From: Pseudomonas abietaniphila
GTDB lineage: Bacteria; Pseudomonadota; Gammaproteobacteria; Pseudomonadales; Pseudomonadaceae
Direction: 5' to 3'
NCBI RefSeq assembly: GCF_900100795.1
Contig: NZ_FNCO01000008.1
Coordinates: 62,001-126,000 of the forward strand
Length of the DNA: 64,000 nt
Made by a program: the position numbers and the translations under genes. The notes beneath the pieces were generated by a model. The model made no database searches and was not told where the DNA came from. It was given only the letters and a program-made list of their open reading frames with translations. How positions within the stretch are numbered: the stretch's first letter is position 1; every line of letters begins with the position of its first letter. Positions 7,599 through 16,800 of the stretch are shown piece after piece.

Positions 7599-9740
7599 TC
7601 AAACCCTGAACTGATTGATCAACCGGCGCTGCTGCTCTGCCAGTTTGGTCAGTTCGGCGCTCGCCTGGCTCGACTCATCCGCGCCACCGGCCACTTCGTT
7701 CGCCACCTGACCGATATTGATCACGTTGCGGTTGATGTCGTCGGCGACCGCGCTTTGCTCTTCCGCCGCGCTGGCGATCTGGGTGTTCATGTCGTTGATC
7801 ACCGACACAGCCTTGGTAATGCTTTCCAGGGCCTGTGCGGCCTCGGCGGCATGCCCAACACTTTCGTCGGTCTTGCTCTGGCTGTCTTCCATGACCTTGA
7901 CCACTTGCCGCGTGCCGCTTTGCAGCTGTTGGATCATGGTCTGGATTTCTTCGGTCGCTTGCTGCGTCTTCTGCGCCAGATTGCGCACTTCATCGGCCAC
8001 CACCGCAAACCCGCGTCCCTGTTCACCGGCGCGGGCTGCCTCAATCGCTGCGTTCAACGCCAGCAGGTTGGTCTGCTCGGCGATCCCGCGAATGGCCGTG
8101 AGGATCGCGTTGATGTTTTCACTGTCCTTGGCCAGCGTCTGCACCACGCTCACTGCGCGGCCGATTTCCACCGCCAGCTCGCTGATGGAGGCCGACGTGT
8201 TGTGGACGATACGCATGCCTTGGTTGGCGGCGTCGTCCGCATGGTTGGCGGCTTGTGCGGCCTGAGTCGCATTGCGCGCGACGTCTTGCGCGGTCGCGGT
8301 CATTTCGTGCACGGCGGTCGCGACCAGATCGATCTCGGCCATCTGTTTGTGCACGCCTTTGTTGGTGCGAATGGCGATGTCGGCGGTGTGCTCGGATGAA
8401 TCACTGACCTTCTGCACCGACGTGACGACCTGGCTGATCATGACCTGCAACTTGCCCAGGAAGGTGTTGAAACCGCTGGCAATCGAGCCCAGCTCGTCGG
8501 CGCGATCGCTGGTCAGGCGACGCGTCAGATCGCCTTCGCCTTTGGCGATGTCGTCGAGCATCGCAACCATCTGCTTCAGCGGACGGGCGATGCCACGGCC
8601 GACGAACCAGACGATCAGCAGGCCCAGCGCGGCGATCAACAAGCCAACCATGGTCATCCCGAAAATATCCGTGTCGCGCTGATGCGCCAGGTCGCCTTGC
8701 AGCTTCTGCAGGTCCGCCATCACCGCGCTGACCGGCATGCGGATCATCAGTGTCCAGCGTGCATCGGTGTTGCCGATACCGAAGGGCAGGTACAGCTCGA
8801 TGTGGCCGTGCTCCTTGTCGATGTCGTAACGAACGTCCCCTTTGGTCAGGTTTGTCAGGTTCGCGACTTCGTTGGCGTCGAGGATCTCGCTGGCTTTCTC
8901 GCCCAGCTTGCTGGTGTCCTTGGTGTAGGCCACGAGGCGGCCGTTGGTGGCAATCAGCGCCAGATCACCCGCGCCGTTGTAGAGTTTCTTGTCGGCGGTT
9001 TCGAGCATGTCCTGAATGAAGTTTACCGACAGGTCGGCCCCGACGATGCCCTGAAACTGGCCGTCCACCATGATGGGCTCGATGAATGAGGAGAGCATGA
9101 CCATCTTGCCGCCCACCTTATAAGGCGCGGGGTCGATCACGCAGGGTTTGCGGGTTTCACGCGAGCACAGGTAGTACTCGCTCGAGCGAATGCCGGTGGA
9201 CAGGACTTTCTGGTCTTCCAGGCTCGCCAGTTTCTCCAGATTGAACGTGCCGTCAGGTTTGCGGTACCACCAGGCCATGAACCGGCCGTCTTTGGGGTCG
9301 ACACCGGTGATTGGCGCTTCGGCATACGCCACGTCATTGTGGTCAAGGGCATTAGGTTCCCAACCGATGTAGGCGCCCAGGATTTTCGGGTTGCGCACGA
9401 CCGTTTCATGCAACACGTTGAGCAACTGCTCACGGCTGATCTTCAGCAACGGCTCGCCTTTGGCGTCCTTCATGCCGATGACGGCGTTGGTCGTGGCCAG
9501 TCCGGCGGCCGTGTTGAGCGGCGCTTCCAGTTCGCGCTGAATGTCGCTGGCTTGTGTGCGTGCAATGGCCGTCAGGCGTTGCTCGGTGGCTTGCTCGAAT
9601 AGCGCCGTGGTGCGTTGGTCCACCAGTGCTTGCGTGCGGGCGCCTGAAAAGAGCGAGTAGAGCACGAGGGCCGCCACCACGCTGAGCACGATGGCACCCG
9701 CCAGTGCGGCCACTGAAAACTGGATTGATTTGAACTTCAT
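7599..9740 (-). CDS. Methyl-accepting chemotaxis protein, Cache-type sensor
   Basis: Transmembrane chemoreceptor of 713 residues. Architecture: first membrane helix at about residues 8-30, a large periplasmic sensor (about 31-350) of double-Cache type (YIGWEPNALDHND and WWYRKPDGTFNLE are characteristic), and a second helix at about 357-379. A HAMP domain follows (about 380-433), then a cytoplasmic signalling domain with the conserved tip NLLALNAAIEAARAGEQGRG. No C-terminal CheR/CheB-docking pentapeptide is visible. Ligand unknown; Cache receptors of this type in Pseudomonas often bind amino acids or organic acids. Lone gene, with a possible FliA promoter upstream. Confidence 0.93.
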   Translation of the reverse strand: MKFKSIQFSVAALAGAIVLSVVAALVLYSLFSGARTQALVDQRTTALFEQATEQRLTAIARTQASDIQRELEAPLNTAAGLATTNAVIGMKDAKGEPLLKISREQLLNVLHETVVRNPKILGAYIGWEPNALDHNDVAYAEAPITGVDPKDGRFMAWWYRKPDGTFNLEKLASLEDQKVLSTGIRSSEYYLCSRETRKPCVIDPAPYKVGGKMVMLSSFIEPIMVDGQFQGIVGADLSVNFIQDMLETADKKLYNGAGDLALIATNGRLVAYTKDTSKLGEKASEILDANEVANLTNLTKGDVRYDIDKEHGHIELYLPFGIGNTDARWTLMIRMPVSAVMADLQKLQGDLAHQRDTDIFGMTMVGLLIAALGLLIVWFVGRGIARPLKQMVAMLDDIAKGEGDLTRRLTSDRADELGSIASGFNTFLGKLQVMISQVVTSVQKVSDSSEHTADIAIRTNKGVHKQMAEIDLVATAVHEMTATAQDVARNATQAAQAANHADDAANQGMRIVHNTSASISELAVEIGRAVSVVQTLAKDSENINAILTAIRGIAEQTNLLALNAAIEAARAGEQGRGFAVVADEVRNLAQKTQQATEEIQTMIQQLQSGTRQVVKVMEDSQSKTDESVGHAAEAAQALESITKAVSVINDMNTQIASAAEEQSAVADDINRNVINIGQVANEVAGGADESSQASAELTKLAEQQRRLINQFRV

Positions 9741-9775
9741 AAGGGCTCCGGACGCGAAATTACGCCTGAAAGAGC

Positions 9776-9802
9776 TATCGCCTTGCCCTGAATTTCCATG
9801 AG
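9776..9802 (-). promoter_or_regulatory. Possible FliA (sigma-28) promoter for the chemoreceptor
   Basis: Reading the minus strand, CTCA, 19 bases, then GATA preceded by GC (CTCATGG...AGGCGATA) matches the spacing I recall for Pseudomonas flagellar class promoters (CTCAAG...GCCGATA). It has mismatches in both boxes. It lies about 35 bases upstream of the chemoreceptor start. Confidence 0.35.
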
Positions 9803-10034
9803 ATGAAAACGACGAAATGGCCGTTTTTGATGCCTATGGGTCGCTTTTGGGCAAGTTGGCTGGATGGCCCGGATTTAAAGGCGTTCATGAGTTTGGAAAG
9901 AGAGAGGAGAAGTGTTTTAAAGCTGGTACGGATGTGCGTTTTTTACAGGTCTATTTGCATGGCAAACGGCTGCCATCTGGCACTCGGGCGGCGTACCGCC
10001 TAGGATGAGCGCCTTGTTTGGAAGGAGATACACA

Positions 10035-10853
10035 ATGCGTCAGACCTTTGCTCTTTGTGCCTTGAGCGCAGCGCTGCTGGTTGCAGGCTGTCAGGCCGTC
10101 AACACCACCAGCGGAGATTCGGTGGGTGTCGAGCGCAAGCAATACATGTTCAGCATGCTGTCGACCGATCAGGTCAACCAGATGTATGCCCAGTCCTATC
10201 AGCAGACCGTTACCGAGGCCACGTCCAAAGGCGTGCTGGATAAGAGCAGCGCCGAGGCCAAGCGCGTGCAGAATGTTGCCAACCGGCTGATCGCCCAGGC
10301 GCCGAAACTGCGTCCGGATGCGGCGCAATGGCAATGGGAAGTGAACCTGATCAAGAGCGATGAACTGAACGCCAACTGCGGCCCTGGCGGCAAAATCATC
10401 GTGTACACCGGGCTGATCGACACGCTGAAGCTCAGTGACGATGAGCTGGCAGCGGTGATGGGTCATGAAATCGCGCATGCCTTGCGCGAACACGGGCGTG
10501 AAGCCATGTCCAAGGCGTACGGCATTCAGATGGCGAAGCAGGGCGCGGGTTCGTTGCTGGGCCTGGGGCAGGACAGCCTCGCGCTGGCCGACACCGTGGT
10601 CAATTACAGCCTCACGCTGCCGAACAGCCGGGCCAACGAGAATGAAGCTGACCTGTTAGGTCTTGAGCTGTCGGCACGTGCCGGTTACAACCCGAATGCC
10701 GCGATTACGCTTTGGCAGAAGATGGAAGCTCAAGCCGGGGCATCGCAGCCGGAGTTCATGAGCACTCACCCGGCTTCGGCGAACCGCATTGCCTCGTTAC
10801 AGGCCGCCATTCCGAAGGTGATGCCTCTGTACGAGCAGGTGCCGAAGTCTTGA
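10035..10853 (+). CDS. M48 family metalloprotease, lipoprotein
   Basis: Periplasmic zinc protease of the LoiP/BepA-like M48 group, probably acting in outer-membrane protein quality control. The 272-residue precursor has a lipobox LLVAGC ending at Cys19. The catalytic motif HEIAH lies at about residues 144-148, followed by ENEADLLG (about 201-208), whose Glu is the third zinc ligand. The C-terminal STHPASANRI matches the family's HPxxxxR signature. GAAGGAG ten bases upstream fixes the start; an in-frame upstream ATG at 10005 would bury the lipobox. Single gene. Confidence 0.93.
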   Translation: MRQTFALCALSAALLVAGCQAVNTTSGDSVGVERKQYMFSMLSTDQVNQMYAQSYQQTVTEATSKGVLDKSSAEAKRVQNVANRLIAQAPKLRPDAAQWQWEVNLIKSDELNANCGPGGKIIVYTGLIDTLKLSDDELAAVMGHEIAHALREHGREAMSKAYGIQMAKQGAGSLLGLGQDSLALADTVVNYSLTLPNSRANENEADLLGLELSARAGYNPNAAITLWQKMEAQAGASQPEFMSTHPASANRIASLQAAIPKVMPLYEQVPKS

Positions 10854-10867
10854 GCTAACACAGATCA

Positions 10868-10970
10868 CTGTAGGAGCGCGCTTGCCCGCGATGCGATTCA
10901 TCAGTCGACATTGATGTATCTGACTTGACGCTGTCGTCCGATGCGGCCCAGAGCAAGCTCGCTCCCACAG
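10868..10970. repeat. REP-type inverted pair, imperfect
   Basis: GTAGGAGCGCGCTTGCCCGC at 10870-10889 faces AGCAAGCTCGCTCCCACAG at 10952-10970. It lies between the protease gene and the convergent Mn exporter gene. Confidence 0.75.
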
Positions 10971-10988
10971 AGGTGTGTCAGCTGCGGG

Positions 10989-11573
10989 TTACACCCAGCC
11001 GCTGACCTGCATCGCCTTGTACACCGCAACGATCGCCAGGATGAAGAACGCACCGGCTGCCAATCGGCGAATCAGCGTCAGCGGCAGTTTTTCTGCTGCG
11101 AAGTTACCCGCCAGCACCACCGGTACGTTGGCAATCAGCATGCCCAGCGTTGTGCCCAGGATCACCAGCCACAGGTAGGAGTATTGCGCCGCCAGCATCA
11201 CTGTGGCGATCTGCGTCTTGTCACCGATTTCGGCGATGAAGAATGCGATCAGCGTGGTCATGAAAGGGCCGAACTTGCGCGCGGTGCTGGCTTCATCGTC
11301 ATCCATCTTGTCCGGGACCAGCGTCCACAACGCGGTGGCGGTGAAGCTCGCGGCGAGGATCCAGTGCAACATGGCGTCGGAGAAGAAACTGCTGAACCAG
11401 GCACCAACGGCACCGGCCGCAGCGTGGTTGGCCAGCGTAGCCGCGACAATGCCGGCGATGATCGGCCAAGGCTTGCGAAAGCGGGCTGCGAGGATAAGCG
11501 CGAGGAGTTGGGTCTTGTCACCGATTTCGGCCAGTGCGACGACCGCGGTAGGGACCAACAGGGATTCCAGCAT
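10989..11573 (-). CDS. Gdt1/TMEM165 (UPF0016) family Mn exporter
   Basis: Integral inner-membrane protein of 194 residues with about six hydrophobic segments. It carries two copies of the family signature ExGDKT(Q) (AEIGDKTQ at about residues 15-22 and 115-122). These acidic motifs line the cation path in Gdt1/TMEM165/MneA-type transporters, which move Mn2+ or Ca2+. Export of Mn2+ is the best guess because the gene is preceded by a yybP-ykoY riboswitch, which senses Mn2+. Expression should rise when Mn2+ is in excess. Confidence 0.92.
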   Translation of the reverse strand: MLESLLVPTAVVALAEIGDKTQLLALILAARFRKPWPIIAGIVAATLANHAAAGAVGAWFSSFFSDAMLHWILAASFTATALWTLVPDKMDDDEASTARKFGPFMTTLIAFFIAEIGDKTQIATVMLAAQYSYLWLVILGTTLGMLIANVPVVLAGNFAAEKLPLTLIRRLAAGAFFILAIVAVYKAMQVSGWV

Positions 11574-11668
11574 CAGGATTTTCCTAAGGGGCGGGTCGAC
11601 ACGGCTATGACACGTACAACCTCCCCGCCCCGGGTCAGGATGTTCGTGTCATAGGTCTTGTCAAACCA

Positions 11669-11785
11669 CCGATCCGTCTAAGCGGATCTGGGGTCGCACG
11701 CACCATGGTCTGAGGACCAAGTATGTTGATGCGCGCCGGACGAGCGTGGCGCTCGTGGGAGACTACTCCCCTAGGACGGAGCGGA
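11669..11785 (-). promoter_or_regulatory. yybP-ykoY manganese riboswitch
   Basis: On the minus strand the conserved blocks of this aptamer are present in order: GGGGAGTAG (reverse of 11763-11771), then ATCAACATACTTGG (11717-11730), then CCATGGTGCGTGCGACCCC (11690-11708). A GATCCG/CGGATC hairpin (11671-11688) follows and may be part of the expression platform. It sits 96-212 bases upstream of the Gdt1-type exporter start. Location, orientation and partner gene all fit the known class. The exact ends are approximate. Confidence 0.9.
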
Positions 11786-11823
11786 TTCTGCCTACACGAA
11801 TCGTGTTCGGCAAGCGCTAATTT

Positions 11824-12822
11824 TCACGCACGTTTGGCGCGGTAAATCCTGAACCCCTGACCTTCGGCCATGACGGCACATACGCCAAGGTGCTGCTCGA
11901 TGATCGGTTGATAGCGCAGGAAACTATTGGCAACCAGGCGAAGTTCGCCGCCTTTTTTCAGGTGTTCGCGTGCTTTTCGCAGCAGGTTCTCCGTCGCGGC
12001 GTAGTCGGTGTGGACGCCGGTATGAAAGGGCGGATTGGTCAGAATGACGTCCAGATGATGGGGCGCGGCGTCGATGCCGTCACCGGTCAATACGTCGCCC
12101 TCAAGACCATTGGCCGCCAGCGTCAAGCGGCTGCTGGCGGTGGCGAATGCGTCGACATCCAGCAGGGTGACGTTCATGTCCGGGCTGCGACGTTTGACCG
12201 CAGCACCCAGCACGCCGGCACCGCATCCAAAATCCAGCAAATGACCGGTGGGCAATCGGTCGAGATTCTCCAGCAGCAGCGCCGAGCCCCGGTCGAGCCG
12301 GCCGTGACTGAAAACGCCCGGTAGGCTGATCACTTTCAAAGGGCCGCCTTCCATCTCAATCTCGAAGTGTTTAGCGAGGCTGTTCAGCTCGACTGGCTGA
12401 GGCGCTTCTTCGACGGTGACTTGCCACAGCTGACAGTGGCGGGCGCTGTCCAGTTTACGCGCGCGTCCGAACGGGCTCAGCTGACGCGCCGCCGCCTCGA
12501 TGCCTGCGCGTTTTTCGCCGACCAGGAACAGCTCCCGGCCTTGCAGGCGCGAGGCTAGGGCGTTGAGCAGGTAGTCGGTGAGGTCTTTGGCTTTGGGCAG
12601 GAACAACACGGCGGCGTCGAATGCTTCACCCGGCGCCTCGGTGCCGAAGTGAGTGCGACCGGCGAAGCGTGCGTCCAGCGCTGCGAAGTCACCCGCATGC
12701 CAGCTCCAGCCTCGCGCGTTGGGCAGCGTGTTCAGCAGGTCGTCGGCAGGCAGGCCGGTCAGCAGCAGAGAACCCTGAAACAAATCGGCCTGACGGAGTA
12801 ACACTTCACTGCGCGGGTCCAT
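11824..12822 (-). CDS. rsmC: 16S rRNA (guanine-1207-N2) methyltransferase
   Basis: SAM-dependent rRNA methyltransferase of 332 residues, matching the tandem-domain RsmC/RlmG architecture. The N-terminal half is a degenerate methyltransferase fold. The C-terminal half carries the SAM-binding motif LLDFGCGAGVLGA (about residues 195-207), an acidic strand LLDVDAFA, and the catalytic motif NPPFH (about 263-267) used by N2-guanine methylases. RsmC is preferred over RlmG because of length and the PGVFSHGRLDRGS segment. The gene's 3' end abuts the exporter's riboswitch region. Confidence 0.88.
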   Translation of the reverse strand: MDPRSEVLLRQADLFQGSLLLTGLPADDLLNTLPNARGWSWHAGDFAALDARFAGRTHFGTEAPGEAFDAAVLFLPKAKDLTDYLLNALASRLQGRELFLVGEKRAGIEAAARQLSPFGRARKLDSARHCQLWQVTVEEAPQPVELNSLAKHFEIEMEGGPLKVISLPGVFSHGRLDRGSALLLENLDRLPTGHLLDFGCGAGVLGAAVKRRSPDMNVTLLDVDAFATASSRLTLAANGLEGDVLTGDGIDAAPHHLDVILTNPPFHTGVHTDYAATENLLRKAREHLKKGGELRLVANSFLRYQPIIEQHLGVCAVMAEGQGFRIYRAKRA

Positions 12823-12899
12823 CTTCGGCTCCTGAAAAAAAGAGCGAAGTTTATCAGGAGAAAGGGGTAGAGCACGCGCTCCTACCCGATCAACAGGCC

Positions 12900-13865
12900 T
12901 CAGCTGACGACTCTGATGGGCTTGCCCGCATAAAACGCCAAGGCATTCTCATTCACCTGGCCAACGATACGCTGCCGGGCTTCCTGGCTGCCCCACGCGC
13001 TGTGCGGGGTGATGATCAGGCGAGGGATATCGCCCGAGAGCAGCGGGTTGCCGTTGACCGGAGGCTCAACGGTCAGCACGTCGGTTGCAGCGCCGGCGAG
13101 GTGACCGTTGCGCAGGGCATCGGCCAGCGCCTGCTCATTGATCAAACCACCACGGGCGGTGTTGACGATGAACGCTTTGGGCTTCATCAGGCTCAATTCG
13201 TGAGCGCCGATCATGTCGCGAGTGTGTTCGTTAAGCGGGCAGTGGAACGTCAGCGCGTCCACTTGTGGCAACAGTTCGTGCAGGGGCAAACGGTCGGGGC
13301 GAGCAGGGCGGCCGGGGATCTGGCCCAGCAGAACGCGCATGCCGAAGGCTTCGGCGAGCTTCGCCACCGCCCCACCCAGTTCGCCATGCCCCAGAAGGCC
13401 CAACGTCTTGCCTTCCAGCTCCACAATGGGGAAATCCAGCAGGCAAAACTGCCGGGATTTTTGCCACATGCCTTGATGAATCGCTTGCTGATAGTCCGGC
13501 AGTCGCGTGGCCATCGCCAACAGCAACATCAACGTGTGCTGCGCCACCGAAGGGGTGCCATAACCCTGGCAGTTGCTCACCACGACGCCATGCTTGCGGG
13601 CGGCCTCAAGGTCCACATTATTGACCCCTGTCGCCGTCACCAATATGAGCTTCAGGTCAGGACATGCAGCGATTGCGTCGGCATCGATCATGATCTTGTT
13701 GGAAATTGCTACCTGCGCGCCCTGCAGTCTTTCAATGACTTGATCCGCCGTAGAGCTGGAATGCAGGATCAGTTCGCTGAAGGATTCACGCCAGGGTGCA
13801 AGGTCCAGATCGCCGAGGTCCAGTGAGGTGTGATCCAGGAAAACTGCTCTGCTTTGACTCGACAT
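12900..13865 (-). CDS. D-2-hydroxyacid dehydrogenase (NAD(P)-dependent)
   Basis: D-isomer-specific 2-hydroxyacid dehydrogenase of 321 residues. The Rossmann motif is LGLLGHGELGGAV (about residues 148-160), with Gly in the GxGxxG. Catalytic residues are visible: Arg in VNTARGG (about 237), Glu in TVEPP (about 265), and His in TPHSAWG (about 286). Likely substrates are glycerate/hydroxypyruvate or a related acid. The start at 13865 (MSSQSRAVF) gives family length; the frame extends 37 codons further upstream without coding character. Divergent from the LysE exporter. Confidence 0.9.
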   Translation of the reverse strand: MSSQSRAVFLDHTSLDLGDLDLAPWRESFSELILHSSSTADQVIERLQGAQVAISNKIMIDADAIAACPDLKLILVTATGVNNVDLEAARKHGVVVSNCQGYGTPSVAQHTLMLLLAMATRLPDYQQAIHQGMWQKSRQFCLLDFPIVELEGKTLGLLGHGELGGAVAKLAEAFGMRVLLGQIPGRPARPDRLPLHELLPQVDALTFHCPLNEHTRDMIGAHELSLMKPKAFIVNTARGGLINEQALADALRNGHLAGAATDVLTVEPPVNGNPLLSGDIPRLIITPHSAWGSQEARQRIVGQVNENALAFYAGKPIRVVS

Positions 13866-13953
13866 CAGCTGTACCTTTTGCTCGGTGAGTGGGAGGCGTA
13901 AGGTAGCGAGCCTACCAGAGCCTGCCGCTCGTAAAAACGCCTGGAGTCCCCAC

Positions 13954-14583
13954 ATGTACTGGACGGAATTTCTCACCGTTGCCCTGATTCATCTGCTGGC
14001 GGTTGCCAGCCCAGGTCCCGATTTTGCCGTCGTGGTCCGTGAAAGCGTGACCCATGGCCGCAAGGCCGGGACCTACACCGCCATGGGCGTGGGCACGGCG
14101 ATTTTCCTGCACGTGGGTTATTCGCTGCTGGGTATCGGGCTGATCGTTTCGCAATCCATCGTGCTGTTCAACGCATTGAAATGGGCGGCGGCAGCCTACC
14201 TGTTGTACATCGGCATCAAGGCTTTGCGCGCCAAACCGGCCAATGCTTCGGATGCACCAGTGGACATCGCCAAAGGTGAGCGCACGGCGCGCGGTGCCTT
14301 TACCGCCGGTTTCGTGACCAATGGCCTGAATCCCAAGGCCACATTGTTCTTCCTGTCGTTGTTTACGGTCGTGATCAATCCGCACACACCGATGCTGGTG
14401 CAGGCGGGTTACGGTATTTATCTGGCGCTGGCGACGGGCATCTGGTTCTGCCTGGTGGCTCGTCTGTTCAGCCAGCCACGGGTGCGTGCAGGCTTCGCCC
14501 GCATGGGGCACTGGTTTGACCGCGCCATGGGTGGGGTTCTGGTGGCGTTGGGCGTGAAGCTGGCGTTTACCCAGGCAAACTGA
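13954..14583 (+). CDS. LysE/RhtB family amino-acid exporter
   Basis: Inner-membrane exporter of 209 residues with about six hydrophobic helices. The N-terminal VASPGPDFAVVVRESVTHG (about residues 17-35) is the LysE/RhtB signature. Family members export amino acids such as homoserine, threonine or lysine. Substrate not predictable here. CTGGAG upstream supports the ATG at 13954. Divergent from the 2-hydroxyacid dehydrogenase gene. Confidence 0.9.
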   Translation: MYWTEFLTVALIHLLAVASPGPDFAVVVRESVTHGRKAGTYTAMGVGTAIFLHVGYSLLGIGLIVSQSIVLFNALKWAAAAYLLYIGIKALRAKPANASDAPVDIAKGERTARGAFTAGFVTNGLNPKATLFFLSLFTVVINPHTPMLVQAGYGIYLALATGIWFCLVARLFSQPRVRAGFARMGHWFDRAMGGVLVALGVKLAFTQAN

Positions 14584-14756
14584 AATATCGACCCAGGCCA
14601 TAACGTGCCCGCAAGACCGTTTTGCCCTTTCAAATGGCGCAATGCCTGCATGGTCACTCGTCATTCGAATCATCCCTTTGGCTGATTTGAGTGGCGAGTG
14701 ATGGCTCTAGAGTGCATATTTTCAGCACCGCACATGCATCTTGAAAAGGGATTCCT

Positions 14757-16433
14757 ATGCTGCAGACACGCGTGATTCCGCCAGCTGATGGCGCGTACCA
14801 GTACCCTCTGTTGATCAAACGCTTGCTGATGTCGGGCAGCCGCTATGAAAAAACGCGGGAAATCGTCTACCGGGACCAATCACGCTATTCGTATCTGACC
14901 CTCAACGAGCGCATCTGCCGCCTTGCGAATGTGCTGACCGAGGCAGGGGTAAAAGCGGGCGATACGGTTGCCGTCATGGATTGGGACAGCCACCGGTATC
15001 TGGAATGCATGTTTGCGATTCCCATGATTGGCGCGGTGATTCACACCATCAACGTGCGCCTTTCTCCGGATCAGATCCTGTTCACCATGAACCACGCCGA
15101 AGACAAGCTTGTGCTGGTCAACAGCGAGTTCCTGCCGCTGTATAAATGCTTCGAAAGCAAACTCACCACGGTTGAAAAGACCCTGCTGATCTCCGATACC
15201 GGCGACAAGACCGCCGACTTGCCAAACCTGATCGGTGAGTACGAAACCCTGCTGGCCGCGGCAAGCCCGCAGTATCGCTTCGAGGACTTTGATGAGAACT
15301 CGGTGGCGACGACGTTCTACACCACCGGCACCACCGGCAATCCGAAGGGCGTGTATTTCACCCATCGCCAACTGGTGCTGCACACCATGGCCGTGGCCAC
15401 GATCATGGGCAGCGTCGAAGGGTTGTTGTGCACCGACAAGGTGTACATGCCCATCACGCCGATGTTCCACGTTCATGCCTGGGGCGTGCCGTATGCGGCG
15501 ACCATGCTTGGCGTGAAGCAGGTCTATCCCGGCCGGTACGACCCTGAACTGCTGGTCGAGTTATGGCGCAAGGAGAAAGTGAATTTCTCCCACTGCGTGC
15601 CCACCATCATGCAGATGGTGCTCAATGCCAAAGCGGCCAAAGACGTCGATTTCACCGGCTGGAACATCATCATCGGCGGCAGCTCACTCAACCGTTCGCT
15701 GTATGACGCGGCCAAGGCCAAGGGCATTCAGCTGACCGCGGCGTATGGCATGTCCGAAACCGGTCCGTTGGTGTCGGTGGCGCACTTGAACGAAGAATTG
15801 ATGGCGGGCAGCGAAGACGAACGCACCACGTACCGGATCAAAGCCGGCGCGCCGGGCGTATTGGTTGAGGCTGCGATCGTCGACGGCGAAGGTAACTTTC
15901 TGCCCTCCGATGGCGAGACCCAAGGCGAGTTGGTGCTGCGCGCGCCGTGGCTCACCGAAGGGTATTACCGAGAGCCCGAGAAGGGCGCGGAGCTGTGGGC
16001 GGGCGGCTGGTTGCACACCGGCGACGTGGCCACGCTGGACAGCATGGGCGGCATCGACATCCGGGACCGCATCAAGGACGTGATCAAAACGGGTGGCGAG
16101 TGGGTGTCGTCGCTGGAGCTGGAAGACCTGTGCAGCCGCCATCCTGGCGTGCGTGAAGTGGCGGTTGTCGGGATCGCTGATCCGCAGTGGGGCGAGCGGC
16201 CTTTTGCGCTGTTGGTCGCCCATGAGGGGCACGTCATCGATGCCAAAGCGTTGAAGGAACACCTCAAGCCGTTCGTGGAGCAGGGGCATATCAACAAGTG
16301 GGCAATCCCCAGCCAGATCGCCCTTGTTACCGAAATTCCCAAGACCAGCGTCGGTAAGCTCGACAAGAAGCGAATTCGCCTGGACATCATCGAATGGCAG
16401 AGCACTAACAGCGCCTTCCTCTCTACTCTCTAA
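14757..16433 (+). CDS. Medium/long-chain fatty acid-CoA ligase (AlkK-like)
   Basis: ATP-dependent acyl-CoA synthetase of the ANL superfamily, activating a fatty acid for beta-oxidation in the cytoplasm. 558 residues, usual length for AlkK-type enzymes. The AMP-binding P-loop is TFYTTGTTGNPKG (about residues 187-199). Further motifs are AAYGMSETGP (about 328-337), the hinge GWLHTGDVAT followed by IRDRIKDVIKTGGEWVSS, and the C-terminal catalytic Lys in KTSVGKLDKK. It is followed on the same strand by DUF1302 and DUF1329 genes and a MalT-type regulator, a grouping I recall from other Pseudomonas, suggesting use of fatty acids or esters arriving from outside. Separate promoter likely for the DUF1302 gene (367-base gap). 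Confidence 0.93.
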   Translation: MLQTRVIPPADGAYQYPLLIKRLLMSGSRYEKTREIVYRDQSRYSYLTLNERICRLANVLTEAGVKAGDTVAVMDWDSHRYLECMFAIPMIGAVIHTINVRLSPDQILFTMNHAEDKLVLVNSEFLPLYKCFESKLTTVEKTLLISDTGDKTADLPNLIGEYETLLAAASPQYRFEDFDENSVATTFYTTGTTGNPKGVYFTHRQLVLHTMAVATIMGSVEGLLCTDKVYMPITPMFHVHAWGVPYAATMLGVKQVYPGRYDPELLVELWRKEKVNFSHCVPTIMQMVLNAKAAKDVDFTGWNIIIGGSSLNRSLYDAAKAKGIQLTAAYGMSETGPLVSVAHLNEELMAGSEDERTTYRIKAGAPGVLVEAAIVDGEGNFLPSDGETQGELVLRAPWLTEGYYREPEKGAELWAGGWLHTGDVATLDSMGGIDIRDRIKDVIKTGGEWVSSLELEDLCSRHPGVREVAVVGIADPQWGERPFALLVAHEGHVIDAKALKEHLKPFVEQGHINKWAIPSQIALVTEIPKTSVGKLDKKRIRLDIIEWQSTNSAFLSTL

Positions 16434-16800
16434 ACTTTTTTTATCGCGCGCATTGCCCTGATTCCGGTCATGGCAATGTGCCGCGAGCGCTCTCGCCCGG
16501 CGTCTTCCTTGCCAAATCCCGAAATTCAGCCATCCTCCCTTTGCCGCGCCGGTCAGCACGTCGAAATCACCGTGCCAGACGCTTTGACGCTGCAAATCAC
16601 ACTTTAGAGGGATCAAGCAGTAGCACCTGCTGGCTATAGTCGGCAGTAGGTTGGAACCGGAGAAAAACGCTACGTCGTTTAGCAGCTTTACATGGGCTGC
16701 CCGAACAAGCGTTGACACCCAGGCACTGCGGACTTTTTCGCCTGAGTCGTTTCTGGAAGCACCCACTGCCATAAAAATAAAAGCACATGGAGTAGCGTCG
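16434..16800. other. 367-base intergenic region with hairpin
   Basis: CATTGCC (16451-16457) pairs with GGCAATG (16472-16478) around a 14-base loop; no T run follows, so termination is uncertain. A TATAGT box at about 16635-16640 could serve the DUF1302 operon. The open frame from 16651 is an upstream extension of the DUF1302 gene without a signal peptide and is not taken as coding. Confidence 0.4.

Noticed and set aside
10941..11654. 237-codon open frame over the Mn exporter
   Set aside because: Antisense to the exporter; no ribosome-binding site or domain.
16451..16478. CATTGCC/GGCAATG hairpin as terminator of the acyl-CoA ligase gene
   Set aside because: Long 14-base loop and no T run; left as an uncertain structure.
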